64,000 bases of DNA from NCBI RefSeq assembly GCF_044772865.1, contig NZ_CP173029.1, forward strand, positions 1,116,001 to 1,180,000, written 5' to 3'. A model generated the notes under the pieces. That model did not search any database and was not told the origin of the DNA. It saw nothing but the letters and a program-made list of their open reading frames with translations. Source of the DNA: Algirhabdus cladophorae. Its GTDB lineage: Bacteria > Pseudomonadota > Alphaproteobacteria > Rhodobacterales > Rhodobacteraceae. Numbering within the stretch: position 1 is the stretch's first letter; each line of letters starts with the position of its first letter. A program made the position numbers and the translations under genes. Below are positions 18,140-26,955 of this stretch, piece after piece.

Positions 18140-19686
18140 GTGTAGAAGCGGTTGGCACGACCCGTCGTGGGCGCGGAGCACGCAGGGCCGTGCGCCAAAA
18201 GCGCGATGTGGCGATGCTGCCTGCACTCAAGCGGGGCATACCGCTGACCGAACCCATGAGCGCGGAACAGGTCGAAAAGATCGACGCAGCGTCTTTGAGT
18301 ATCCTCGAAGATGTTGGTGTGGTGTTTCGCGATCCGATTGCGCTTGAGGATTGGACGCGCGCAGGTGCGGATGTCCGCGGCGAAACGGTGCATCTGGATC
18401 GTGGTTTGGTACGCGAGCTGATCAAATCTATCCCATCAAGCTTCACGTACCACGCCCGCAATCCGGCCAATAACTTGCCCTTTGGCAACGATCATTCGAT
18501 CTTTGTGCCGATGACGGGTGCGCCTTATTTGCGCGATCTGGACGACGTGCGCCGCAATCCCACGCTGGAAGATTTGGCGAATTTCCACAAGCTTAGCCAT
18601 ATGCTGCCTGCGATCCATTCTTCCGCGCACCATATCGTGGAACCCTACGATCATCCGATCAGCCAGCGGCATTTGCGCATTACCTATTCGTCGATGAAAT
18701 ATTCCGACAAGACGTTCATGGGGATGACGACCAGCCCCAAGAATGCGGAAGACGTCATGGACATGTGCGCCATCCTGTTTGGCAAAGAGTTCATGATGCA
18801 AAACCCGGTTGTGACAGGCAATTGCAATGGCAATTCTCCGCTGGTGTGGGATGAGACAATGTTGGGCGCCATGCGCGCTTTTGCCAAATACAATCAGCCT
18901 ATTTTGTGTTCACCGTTTGTTTTGGGCGGGGCCAACACCCCTGCTGGGGTTGCGCCGACTGTGGCCCAGCTGAATGCTGAAGCTTTGAGCGGCCTTGCCT
19001 ATACGCAGGTTGTTCAGAAGGGTACACCGGCGATCTACGGGCACTATTTGTCGACTGTCTCGATGAAGTCCGGTGCGCCGATGGCGGGCACGCCAGAGAT
19101 CAGCCTGATGAACATGATGATCGGGCAAATGGCACGGTTCTATGACGTGCCTTGGCGAACTTCGAACACCTTAGGCGGCGCCAAGACCTTTGACGCGCAA
19201 GCGGGCTATGAAAGTGCCAGCACCATGATGGCCGTCTTGATGTCAGGTGCGAATTACATTTGGCATTCTGCTGGTTGGAACGAGGCGGGCATGCATTGTT
19301 CCATGGCCAAGTTTGTCGTGGATGCGGAACAATGCGCCATGGGGCACCGGATGGTCTCGGGCATCAAATGGGATGACTTTGACGAAGCACTGCAAGCGGT
19401 GCGCGACGTAGGCCCTGGCGGACATTACCTGGGCCATCCGCACACGCTGGAGAACTTCCAGCAGGCGTTTTTCATGCCCGAGATGTTCGACAATAATTCG
19501 ATCGAGCAATGGCAGGCAGATGGGGCTGTTGAGATCAATGAACGTGCCTTGCAGCGGGTGCGTGATTTGCTGAACGAGTACGAAGAACCCAAGCTTGATC
19601 CCGGCGTAAACGAGGCATTGCTGGACTATATCGCGCGGCGAGAGCGCGAAATTCCAGCGGCAGACGCGCTCAATCAGGATTATTGA
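18136..19686 (+). CDS. MttB-superfamily methyltransferase (non-pyrrolysine)
   Basis: A 516-residue member of the trimethylamine methyltransferase (MttB) superfamily, with the family core (EQVEKIDAASLSILEDVGV at the start; then NPTLEDLANFHKL, CNGNSPLVWDETML, SGAPMAGTPE, and YIWHSAGWNEAGM). The frame has no internal stop, so it lacks the amber-encoded pyrrolysine of true MttB. Known non-Pyl relatives (MtgB, MtpB, MtcB) demethylate glycine betaine, proline betaine and carnitine, passing the methyl to a corrinoid protein. A corrinoid partner is absent from this operon. The N-terminal 25 residues are basic and Arg-rich. A second copy lies at 39078-40607. Confidence 0.9.
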   Translation: MSVEAVGTTRRGRGARRAVRQKRDVAMLPALKRGIPLTEPMSAEQVEKIDAASLSILEDVGVVFRDPIALEDWTRAGADVRGETVHLDRGLVRELIKSIPSSFTYHARNPANNLPFGNDHSIFVPMTGAPYLRDLDDVRRNPTLEDLANFHKLSHMLPAIHSSAHHIVEPYDHPISQRHLRITYSSMKYSDKTFMGMTTSPKNAEDVMDMCAILFGKEFMMQNPVVTGNCNGNSPLVWDETMLGAMRAFAKYNQPILCSPFVLGGANTPAGVAPTVAQLNAEALSGLAYTQVVQKGTPAIYGHYLSTVSMKSGAPMAGTPEISLMNMMIGQMARFYDVPWRTSNTLGGAKTFDAQAGYESASTMMAVLMSGANYIWHSAGWNEAGMHCSMAKFVVDAEQCAMGHRMVSGIKWDDFDEALQAVRDVGPGGHYLGHPHTLENFQQAFFMPEMFDNNSIEQWQADGAVEINERALQRVRDLLNEYEEPKLDPGVNEALLDYIARREREIPAADALNQDY

Positions 19687-19687
19687 C

Positions 19688-21028
19688 ATGAGCAGGATCG
19701 AGGTCAGTAAACTGCCCATTGATCCCGGCCCTGCTGCCTGGAATGACCTTCTTGAGCCTGCTGCTGCGTCCCAATCGCTCGACGCCGAGCTGACGGCGGA
19801 TTGGCTGGTGATCGGCGCCGGATTTGCAGGGCTGGCGGCAGCGCGGCGGTTGTCACAGCTTTGCCCGAGTGACCGGATTGTCGTGCTTGAGGCGCGACGG
19901 GTTGCCCAAGGCCCGGCGGGACGAAACTCGGGCTTTATGATCGATCTGCCCCATGATCTGTCATCCACTGACTATGGCGGGGCATTAGCGCAAGACAAGA
20001 CACTGACAGCAGACAACCGTCACGCCATCGCATTTGCCGCTGACATGGCCCGTGACTTTGGCATGAGCGCAAGCGTTTTTTCCAAGAGTGGCAAGGTCAA
20101 CGGCGCGGCAACTGCGAAAGGAGATGCGCACAACCGAGACTATGCAGCGCATCTTGCAGCTATGGGCGAGGCGTCAGAAATGCTGGACGGTGCTGGAATG
20201 GAAGCCCTGACAGGCACGACATACTATCGCAGTGGTCTTTACACAGCTGGCACCGCTATGATTCAGCCGGCTGCTTATGTGCGCGCTGTGGCAAAGGGCC
20301 TGTCTTCCAATCGGGTCCAAATTTTTGAAAACAGTCCGGTGACGTCCCTTTCGAACAACGGCACTTGGACTGCTCAAACACCTGCAGGACGGGTGCAAGC
20401 GCCAAAAGTCATTTTGGCGGTGAATGGCCATCTGAACAGTTTTGGTTTTCTAAAGAACCAGTTGATGCATGTTTTTACCTATGCATCCATGACCCGCCCG
20501 CTGACAACGTCGGAAATGGTTCGTCTGGGCGGAGATTCAGTTTGGGGGATCACACCTGCAGATCCGATGGGCACCACCGTGCGTCGTATTACAACCGCAG
20601 AGGGCGACCGGATTGTGATCCGCAATCGCTTTACGTTTGACCCAAGTATGGAAGTGGACCAGCGCCGTATCACCTGTGTGGCGCGCGACCACGACCGTGC
20701 TTTTGCCGCACGGTTCCCGATGCTGACCGGGGTTGAGATGCAATATCGCTGGGGTGGGCGGCTGTGCCTGAGCCGCAACAACGTCTCTGTGGTGCGCGAA
20801 CTTGAAAACGGGCTGTTTTCGGCGTGCTGCCAAAACGGGCTGGGCACAACACGCGGCACCCTGTCGGGAATGCTGGCCGCCGAACTGGCGACAGGAACGA
20901 ACTCTGAACGCCTCGATCGAGCGCGCGCGGCACCGCAACCTAGCAAACTACCACCGCAGTTCATCACAAAAACTGGCGCAACAGCGGTTCTCAAATGGCA
21001 GGAAATGAAAGCAGGCGCAGAGCTTTAG
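19688..21028 (+). CDS. FAD-dependent amine/amino-acid oxidase (DAO family)
   Basis: A 446-residue flavoprotein with the dinucleotide fold VIGAGFAGLAAARRL at about residue 40, the E-A-R ribose contact, GPAGRNSGFM, and a C-terminal FAD segment with CCQNGLGTTRGTLSGMLAAEL. Family relatives oxidise glycine, sarcosine, D-amino acids or N-methylated and cyclic imino acids. It starts one base after the MttB-like gene and closes the GntR-controlled operon. In this context it should oxidise the demethylated or partly methylated amine that the MttB-like enzyme produces; substrate inferred. Confidence 0.88.
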   Translation: MSRIEVSKLPIDPGPAAWNDLLEPAAASQSLDAELTADWLVIGAGFAGLAAARRLSQLCPSDRIVVLEARRVAQGPAGRNSGFMIDLPHDLSSTDYGGALAQDKTLTADNRHAIAFAADMARDFGMSASVFSKSGKVNGAATAKGDAHNRDYAAHLAAMGEASEMLDGAGMEALTGTTYYRSGLYTAGTAMIQPAAYVRAVAKGLSSNRVQIFENSPVTSLSNNGTWTAQTPAGRVQAPKVILAVNGHLNSFGFLKNQLMHVFTYASMTRPLTTSEMVRLGGDSVWGITPADPMGTTVRRITTAEGDRIVIRNRFTFDPSMEVDQRRITCVARDHDRAFAARFPMLTGVEMQYRWGGRLCLSRNNVSVVRELENGLFSACCQNGLGTTRGTLSGMLAAELATGTNSERLDRARAAPQPSKLPPQFITKTGATAVLKWQEMKAGAEL

Positions 21029-21423
21029 TTCCATTAAACGTCAGCCCAAGAGAGGAACAAAGGTCTATTAAACCACCTTTTTCAGATCTTGATATCCAGC
21101 CAGAAGACCGAGACTTTACAAAGACAACAGCCTTCCGATTGCTCTTATATCCAAAGGAATACGGTTGCGCTGGTCTTTTGGGCGCTGCTCTTGCCCGCTA
21201 ACACCACTGGCACGTTGGGCAGCCTCAAGGGTCAACTGCTCGACGTCTTTAACGGCTTTTACGTCTATAGTATTAAGCAGAGCCTTCGATGATTGCCTCA
21301 GCTGCCACCAACCTGCCAAATATGCCAAGAGGTTCGCACCACTCTTGTCTTCGGTTGCTAAAAACAGACACTGGTTCGCCGCATGGCAACTTTCGGCTCA
21401 AGCGTAAAGCAGACCCTTAGCCC
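21029..21423. other. Intergenic stretch, no gene recognised
   Basis: About 395 bases between convergent genes. A leftward open frame (about 21116-21370) with an acidic, helical-looking translation can be drawn but shows no ribosome site, no start in a good place and no family, so I do not call it. No clear terminator hairpin was seen. Confidence 0.4.
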
Positions 21424-22644
21424 TTAGAAAAACGCCTGCAACCCTGTCTGCGCACGTCCCAAGATCAGCGCATGCACGTCGTGGGTGCCTTCATAAGTGT
21501 TCACTGTCTCAAGGTTCACCATGTGGCGCATAATCTGGAAATCCTCGGAAATCCCGTTGCCGCCGTGCATGTCGCGGGACATGCGGGCAATATCCAACGC
21601 TTTGCCGCAGTTGTTGCGCTTCATCAGGCTGATCATTTCGGGGGCGGCGCGGCCTTGATCCATCAGCTGACCCACGCGCAAGGCACCCTGCAAACCCAAT
21701 GTGATCTCGGTCTGCATATTCGCCAGTTTCAACTGGAACAGCTGGGTTTGGGCGAGGGGCTTGTCGAATTGTTTGCGGTCCAACCCGTACTGGCGGGCGG
21801 CGTGCCAGCAAAACTCGGCAGCCCCCATAACCCCCCAAGCAATGCCATAGCGCGCGCGGTTCAAACAGCCAAACGGGCCCTTGAGGCCTTGCACACCGGG
21901 CAAAAGCGCGTCTTCGCCCACATCGACACCGTCCATCACAATCTCGCCTGTGACCGACGCCCGCAAGGACAGTTTGCCAGCGACTTTGGGCGCCGAAAGG
22001 CCGGTCATGCCTTTTTCCAGAACAAAGCCACGGATTTTGCCGCCGTGGGCTTCGGATTTGGCCCAGATCACAAAGACATCGGCAATGGGGCTGTTGGAAA
22101 TCCACATCTTGGATCCGGTAATTTTATATCCCGTCGCGGTTTTTTCAGCGCGGGTTTTCATGCCAGCGGGGTCCGAGCCCGCGTCGGGTTCTGTCAGGCC
22201 AAAACAGCCAATCAAATCGCCCGCGGCCAAGCCAGGCAAATATTTCTGACGCTGCTCTTCTGACCCGTATGCATAGATCGGGTACATCACCAAGGACGAC
22301 TGTACCGACATCATCGACCGATAGCCGCTGTCCACACGCTCGACTTCGCGGGCCACCAAACCGTAGGTGACATAGGATGCGCCAAGCCCGCCGTATTCCT
22401 CGGGAACCGTCAGGCCCAGCAGGCCCGCATCGCCCATTTCCTTGAAAATTTCGGGGGCGACAGTGGCCTCGCGGTAGGCTTCGACCACGCGCGGCTGCAA
22501 TTTGTCTTGCGCAAAGGAAGCTGCCCCGTCGCGCAACATCCGCTCGTCCTCGGTCAACTGATCCTCGAGGTAGAACGCATCGGCCCAGTCAAAGCTGTTC
22601 AGATCCGGGGCGTCTTTGGTTTTGATGGCGGTTGGGGCGTTCAT
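21424..22644 (-). CDS. gcdH: Glutaryl-CoA dehydrogenase
   Basis: A 406-residue acyl-CoA dehydrogenase of the glutaryl-CoA type. The N-terminus LNSFDWADAFYLEDQLTEDE and the fused features GLTEPDAGSDP (substrate loop), KMWISNSPIADVFVIW and the C-terminal catalytic Glu in NTYEGTHDVHALILGR are those of GcdH, which oxidatively decarboxylates glutaryl-CoA to crotonyl-CoA in lysine and aromatic degradation. AAGGGAGA precedes the chosen ATG at 22642-22644; a longer open frame to 22725 would run into the divergent neighbour. Transcribed away from the cox-like set. Confidence 0.92.
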   Translation of the reverse strand: MNAPTAIKTKDAPDLNSFDWADAFYLEDQLTEDERMLRDGAASFAQDKLQPRVVEAYREATVAPEIFKEMGDAGLLGLTVPEEYGGLGASYVTYGLVAREVERVDSGYRSMMSVQSSLVMYPIYAYGSEEQRQKYLPGLAAGDLIGCFGLTEPDAGSDPAGMKTRAEKTATGYKITGSKMWISNSPIADVFVIWAKSEAHGGKIRGFVLEKGMTGLSAPKVAGKLSLRASVTGEIVMDGVDVGEDALLPGVQGLKGPFGCLNRARYGIAWGVMGAAEFCWHAARQYGLDRKQFDKPLAQTQLFQLKLANMQTEITLGLQGALRVGQLMDQGRAAPEMISLMKRNNCGKALDIARMSRDMHGGNGISEDFQIMRHMVNLETVNTYEGTHDVHALILGRAQTGLQAFF

Positions 22645-22753
22645 GGCGCAGTCTCCCTTTGGGTTTGGCCATAGCCTAAACCTGTCACAATGGACAGGCA
22701 ATGGCTTGACCATTGGCTGCGACAATGCAGCTATGGGGCGGGGGAGGCATTAC

Positions 22754-23653
22754 ATGCACAGCATCGATCAGGTTCAAACCGACTTAGCCGCCGTGGATTA
22801 TGTTTGCGGGCGCGATTTGGCGACACTGGTTTTTCTGGCTTTGAAACTGGGCCGACCATTGTTTTTGGAAGGCGAGGCGGGCACAGGCAAGACCGAGATC
22901 GCAAAAGCAATTGCCGCCAGCTTGGGCCGCAATCTGATCCGGTTGCAGTGCTATGAAGGCTTGGACGCGGCATCGGCGGTATACGAATGGAACTTTGCTG
23001 CGCAAATGGTGGCAATCCGTGCGGCAGAAGCCGGCGGTGACGTGGACGCAAAGGGCCTGCAAAAGGATCTTTTTGGCGAAGCATTCCTGACCGAGCGGCC
23101 GTTGTTGCAGGCGATGCGTCCAGATCCCAAAGGCCCGCCTGTACTTTTGATCGATGAGATTGACCGCACTGATGAGCCGTTTGAGGCATTTTTGCTAGAG
23201 GCTTTGTCGGATTTCCAAGTCACCATTCCCGAACTTGGGACCATCAGTGCGCCCGAGCCACCCATTGTAATCCTGACGTCGAACAGGACGCGCGAAGTGC
23301 ATGATGCGTTAAAACGGCGCTGCCTCTATCATTGGGTGGACTACCCCGATTTTGATCGAGAGATCGAAATCCTGCAAGCCCGCGCGCCAGAGGCCTCAGC
23401 CGCCCTATCACGTGAAGTGGTGGCCTTTGTTCAACGTCTGCGTGGCGAGGATCTGTTCAAAAAACCGGGTGTTGCGGAAACGATCGACTGGGCGAAATGT
23501 CTGCTGGCCCTCGATATGATCAACCTGTCGCCTGAGGTTATCGCTGACACATTGGGGGCGATCTTGAAATACCAAGACGACATTCAAAAGCTGCAAGGAT
23601 CCGAGGCAAAACGCCTGCTTGATGAGGTGAAATCCACTTTGGACGTGGCCTGA
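22754..23653 (+). CDS. MoxR-type AAA ATPase, CoxD-like
   Basis: A 299-residue AAA+ ATPase. Walker A GEAGTGKTE (about residues 38-46), Walker B VLLIDEIDR, sensor I LTSNRTREV and arginine finger region LKRRCLYHWVDYPD. This is the MoxR branch that pairs with VWA proteins; the CoxD of CO dehydrogenase clusters is the closest arrangement. GGGGAGG precedes the ATG. With the next three genes it forms a maturation set for molybdenum hydroxylases (insertion or sulfuration of the active-site metal). Confidence 0.88.
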   Translation: MHSIDQVQTDLAAVDYVCGRDLATLVFLALKLGRPLFLEGEAGTGKTEIAKAIAASLGRNLIRLQCYEGLDAASAVYEWNFAAQMVAIRAAEAGGDVDAKGLQKDLFGEAFLTERPLLQAMRPDPKGPPVLLIDEIDRTDEPFEAFLLEALSDFQVTIPELGTISAPEPPIVILTSNRTREVHDALKRRCLYHWVDYPDFDREIEILQARAPEASAALSREVVAFVQRLRGEDLFKKPGVAETIDWAKCLLALDMINLSPEVIADTLGAILKYQDDIQKLQGSEAKRLLDEVKSTLDVA

Positions 23654-23657
23654 CGCC

Positions 23658-24917
23658 ATGCGCTTGCCCGAACTTCATCTGCCCGATGATCCGAAATTGG
23701 CTTATAACATTACACATTTTGCCCGGGCTTTGCGCGTGGCGGGTCTGCCCATTGGTTCTGGTCGTATTCTAGATGCGTTAAAGGCTATTGAGGCGGCAGG
23801 GTTTTCCCAAAAGCAGGATTTCTATTGGGTGCTGCATGGTTGCTTTGTTTCCAAGCCTGCCCATAAAATCATTTTTGCACAGGTTTTTCGGCTTTATTGG
23901 CGAGATCCGCAATATTTGGAACATATGATGGCGCATTTGTCGCCTTTGGTGCGTGGCGCCCAAGAAGACCGCACAGCCCAAGCTGCGGAAAAACGCGCGG
24001 CTGAGGCGCTGTTGCAAGGCGTCGATCGGGATATGCCGCCCGCGCCAGACGAGGCCGAAGACACAGAGGTGGAAATTGACGCCTCGCGCACGGTTTCTGG
24101 TGCGGAACGGCTGCGGCATTTGGATTTTGAACAGATGTCCGTGACAGAGATGGCGCAGGCCAAGCGCATGATCGCCACTCTGCGGTTGCCGGTACAGCCA
24201 CTGGTGTCGCGCCGGTTTGAACGCACGAACGGAAAAGGACAAATAGACGGGGCCCAGACCCTGCGTGCTGCCATGCGGCGGGGCGGACAGATCGAGGATC
24301 TGGCGCGCAAAGCCCCCCGGAACCGCTGGCCCAATCTGGTGTGTTTGTGCGATATCTCTGGGTCGATGTCGCAGTATTCGCGGGCCGTACTGCATTTTTT
24401 GCATGCTGTCAGCAATGCCAAAGGGGCCGGCTGGTCCAAGGTACACGGCTTTACCTTTGGCACCCGTTTGACAAACATTACCCGGCATCTGGCCACGCGC
24501 GATGTGGATGTCGCCTTGGCCGCGGCAGGGGGCGAGGCGCAGGATTGGGAAGGTGGCACCCGGATCGGGGCCTGTTTGCACCAGTTCAACCGCGATTGGT
24601 CGCGTCGCGTTTTGGGGCAGGGTGCTGTGGTTTTACTTATCACGGATGGTTTGGACCGGGACGACCCTGCAGACCTAAAACGCGAGATGCAGCGGTTACG
24701 GCTGTCGGCGAAGCGGGTGATATGGCTTAACCCGCTGCTGCGCTGGGAAAAATTCGCCCCAAAGGCAGGCGGGATAGCGGCCATGATGCCCTATGTGGAC
24801 ACATTTCGCGCAGGCCATAACATCGCAGCGCTTGAAGGGCTTGCACAGGCCTTGGGAAAGTCTGAGGATGGCGGCGAAAAAGACCGTATGTTGGCGATGA
24901 TGCGAGACGCTGGATGA
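23658..24917 (+). CDS. VWA domain protein, CoxE-like
   Basis: A 419-residue protein with a C-terminal von Willebrand A domain. The MIDAS metal site is visible as CDISGSMSQYS (about residue 233), with later TFGTRL and LITDGLDRDDP. The N-terminal half has a helical region rich in Ala and Glu (RTAQAAEKRAAEALLQGVDR shortened: AQAAEKRAAEALLQG). CoxE proteins work with the MoxR ATPase in maturation of molybdenum CO dehydrogenase. It begins 4 bases after the ATPase and overlaps the XdhC-like gene by 4. Confidence 0.88.
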   Translation: MRLPELHLPDDPKLAYNITHFARALRVAGLPIGSGRILDALKAIEAAGFSQKQDFYWVLHGCFVSKPAHKIIFAQVFRLYWRDPQYLEHMMAHLSPLVRGAQEDRTAQAAEKRAAEALLQGVDRDMPPAPDEAEDTEVEIDASRTVSGAERLRHLDFEQMSVTEMAQAKRMIATLRLPVQPLVSRRFERTNGKGQIDGAQTLRAAMRRGGQIEDLARKAPRNRWPNLVCLCDISGSMSQYSRAVLHFLHAVSNAKGAGWSKVHGFTFGTRLTNITRHLATRDVDVALAAAGGEAQDWEGGTRIGACLHQFNRDWSRRVLGQGAVVLLITDGLDRDDPADLKREMQRLRLSAKRVIWLNPLLRWEKFAPKAGGIAAMMPYVDTFRAGHNIAALEGLAQALGKSEDGGEKDRMLAMMRDAG

Positions 24918-25885
24918 GCCCTGATTTCAACGATATTCCCGCCATTGCTTTGGAATGGCACCGGGCCCGCAAGGGGGCTGCGATTGCAACCGTCGTGCAA
25001 ACATGGGGCAGTGCGCCGCGGGCTGTTGGCAGCATGCTGGTGGTGTCGCGCGATGGAGATATGCAGGGATCTGTATCGGGCGGATGTGTCGAGGGCGCTG
25101 TAGTTGTAGAGGCCATGGAGGCGCTAGAGGACGGCACCCCGCGCTTGCTGGAATTTGGCGTCAGCGATGATGAGGCTTTTGCCGTGGGTCTTGCCTGCGG
25201 GGGCACCATCAAGGTTCTGGTTGATCCTGTGGGGCACGGTATGCCGTTGGATTTGTTGACAGAATTGGTGGCTGCACGCGCCGCCAAACGTTCTGTTGCA
25301 CTGACCACGGATCTCAAAATCTGGGATCGTGGCCTGACCTATGGGCCGACGGGTCCTTGGGCAGATCGGTTTATGTCCGACAAAAGCGGGATTGAGCAGG
25401 ATCTGTTTGTTGGCATCCACAATCCCCCGTTGCGCATGGCCATCATCGGCGGTGTGCATATCGCGCAGGCTTTGGTGCCCATGGCGCGGATTGCGGGTTT
25501 TGAGCCGATCGTCATTGACCCGCGCGAGGCATTTGCCCACCCGGATCGTTTTGGGGACACGCCGATTTCCAATGAGTGGCCGGATGATGCGCTGTTTGCG
25601 CTCAAGCCCGATCACAGAATGGCTGTAGTGACCCTGACCCATGATCCAAAATTGGATGATCCAGCCATCGAAATGGCGCTCAAAACCAAGTGTTTTTATC
25701 TGGGCTGTCTTGGGTCCACACGCACCCATGCAAAACGCTTGGATAGGTTGCGCGCCTTGGGGGTGGGTGAGGCAAATTTGGCCCGGATCAATGGACCTGT
25801 GGGACTTGATATTGGCGCTAAAAACCCATCCGAGATCGCGATTTCCATCATGGCCGAAGTGATCTCGGCATTGCGGCAAAGATGA
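24914..25885 (+). CDS. XdhC/CoxF family molybdenum cofactor chaperone
   Basis: A 323-residue two-domain XdhC/CoxI family protein: N-terminal XdhC domain (VVQTWGSAPRAVGSMLVV, GSVSGGCVEGAVV, LACGGTIKVLVDP) and a C-terminal Rossmann-like domain (MAIIGGVHIAQALVPMA, CLGSTRTHAKRLDRL, RINGPVGLDIGAKNPSEIAI). The family binds and sulfurates molybdopterin cofactor for xanthine dehydrogenase-type enzymes. Overlaps both neighbours by 4 bases, so expression is coupled. Confidence 0.9.
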   Translation: MSPDFNDIPAIALEWHRARKGAAIATVVQTWGSAPRAVGSMLVVSRDGDMQGSVSGGCVEGAVVVEAMEALEDGTPRLLEFGVSDDEAFAVGLACGGTIKVLVDPVGHGMPLDLLTELVAARAAKRSVALTTDLKIWDRGLTYGPTGPWADRFMSDKSGIEQDLFVGIHNPPLRMAIIGGVHIAQALVPMARIAGFEPIVIDPREAFAHPDRFGDTPISNEWPDDALFALKPDHRMAVVTLTHDPKLDDPAIEMALKTKCFYLGCLGSTRTHAKRLDRLRALGVGEANLARINGPVGLDIGAKNPSEIAISIMAEVISALRQR

Positions 25886-26874
25886 AGTTTGGCCCCTGTC
25901 GCGTTGATCAGGCCAAAGGCGCAATTTTGGCCCATTCGGTCAGCCTGCCCAGTGGGGCGATCAAGAAGGGATCGGTTCTGACCGAGGCCCATGTGGAGGA
26001 TCTGATCAAAGCGGGGATCGCCAGTATTGTGGTGGCCTGTCTGGCGCCCACGGATCTTGATGAAAATGCGGCGGCGGCGGCTTTGGGTGATGGGTTTTCG
26101 CCTGCATCAAACGGCCTCAGAGCCAGCGCTGCACATACGGGCCGGGTCAATCTGTTTGCCCAGATCCCCGGCGTGATCGAGATTGATAAAGAGGCCATCA
26201 ACGCATTCAATCGGGTCAATCCGATGATCACTATCGCCACTGTGCCCGCGCATCAGCGGCTGGTGGCAGGCGACATGGTGGCCACGATCAAAATCATCGC
26301 CTACGGGGTGCCCAAATCAGATGTGGACCGGGCTGTGGATCTGGCCGGTGGTGCCTTGACGCTGCGAGCACCAATTTTCAACAACGCGGTGTTGATTGAA
26401 ACGCTGGTGGCGGACCAGTCAATTGGATCAAAGGGCTATGATGCGTTGAGCCGTCGATTGTCCCGTTTGGATGTGTCCCTTGGGCAGCAGACAACCTGCG
26501 ATCACACAGTGGATGGTTTAGCGGCTGCCTTGATGCAGACACCCGCAGAGGTCATTTTCATTCTCACCGGTTCTGCCACTTCGGACACAGAGGATGTTGG
26601 CCCATCGGCTTTGCGCAAAGCTGGCGGTGTGGTTACATATTTTGGTATGCCTGTAGATCCGGGAAACCTCTTGTTTTTGGGGTATTTAGGCCACCGTCCC
26701 GTGATTGGCTTGCCTGGGTGTGCCCGCTCCGTCGCCCTAAATGGGGCCGATTGGGTGCTGGAACGCGTGCTTTGCGGTCTGCCGGTTGGACCTGAGCAGA
26801 TCCAAGCCATGGGGGTGGGCGGTTTGCTGAAGGAAATCGCCCAGCGGGGCCATCCGCGAAATTCCAAGGCGTAG
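25882..26874 (+). CDS. Molybdopterin-binding (MoeA/MogA-fold) protein
   Basis: A 330-residue protein with a molybdopterin-binding fold in the C-terminal half (FILTGSATSDTEDVGPSALRKAGG and VIGLPGCARSVALNGADWVLERVL). The N-terminal part (LPSGAIKKGSVLTEAHVEDL) is as in proteins often fused to a MocA-like cytidylyltransferase; here the transferase domain is absent. It probably handles the cytosine dinucleotide form of molybdenum cofactor for the enzyme served by the cox-like set. Last gene of that operon. Confidence 0.82.
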   Translation: MKFGPCRVDQAKGAILAHSVSLPSGAIKKGSVLTEAHVEDLIKAGIASIVVACLAPTDLDENAAAAALGDGFSPASNGLRASAAHTGRVNLFAQIPGVIEIDKEAINAFNRVNPMITIATVPAHQRLVAGDMVATIKIIAYGVPKSDVDRAVDLAGGALTLRAPIFNNAVLIETLVADQSIGSKGYDALSRRLSRLDVSLGQQTTCDHTVDGLAAALMQTPAEVIFILTGSATSDTEDVGPSALRKAGGVVTYFGMPVDPGNLLFLGYLGHRPVIGLPGCARSVALNGADWVLERVLCGLPVGPEQIQAMGVGGLLKEIAQRGHPRNSKA

Positions 26875-26903
26875 GCAGTGGCATGGGCCAGAGCCAGGGC
26901 AGT

Positions 26904-26931
26904 CACAAAAAACCCGCCTCAAGGGCGGGTT
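26904..26931 (-). terminator. Rho-independent terminator for infC
   Basis: AACCCGCC (26911-26918) pairs with GGCGGGTT (26924-26931) over a five-base loop. On the minus strand the stem is followed by a run of T, 25 bases after the infC stop. Confidence 0.85.
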
Positions 26932-26955
26932 CATCTGTGTGATTTGGCTTTGCTG

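Noticed and set aside
18136..19686. Pyrrolysine at an amber codon in the MttB-like gene
   Set aside because: The reading frame contains no internal TAG; the same holds for 39078-40607.
21116..21370. Leftward open frame as a phasin-like gene
   Set aside because: No ribosome site and no clear family match; helical composition alone is not enough.
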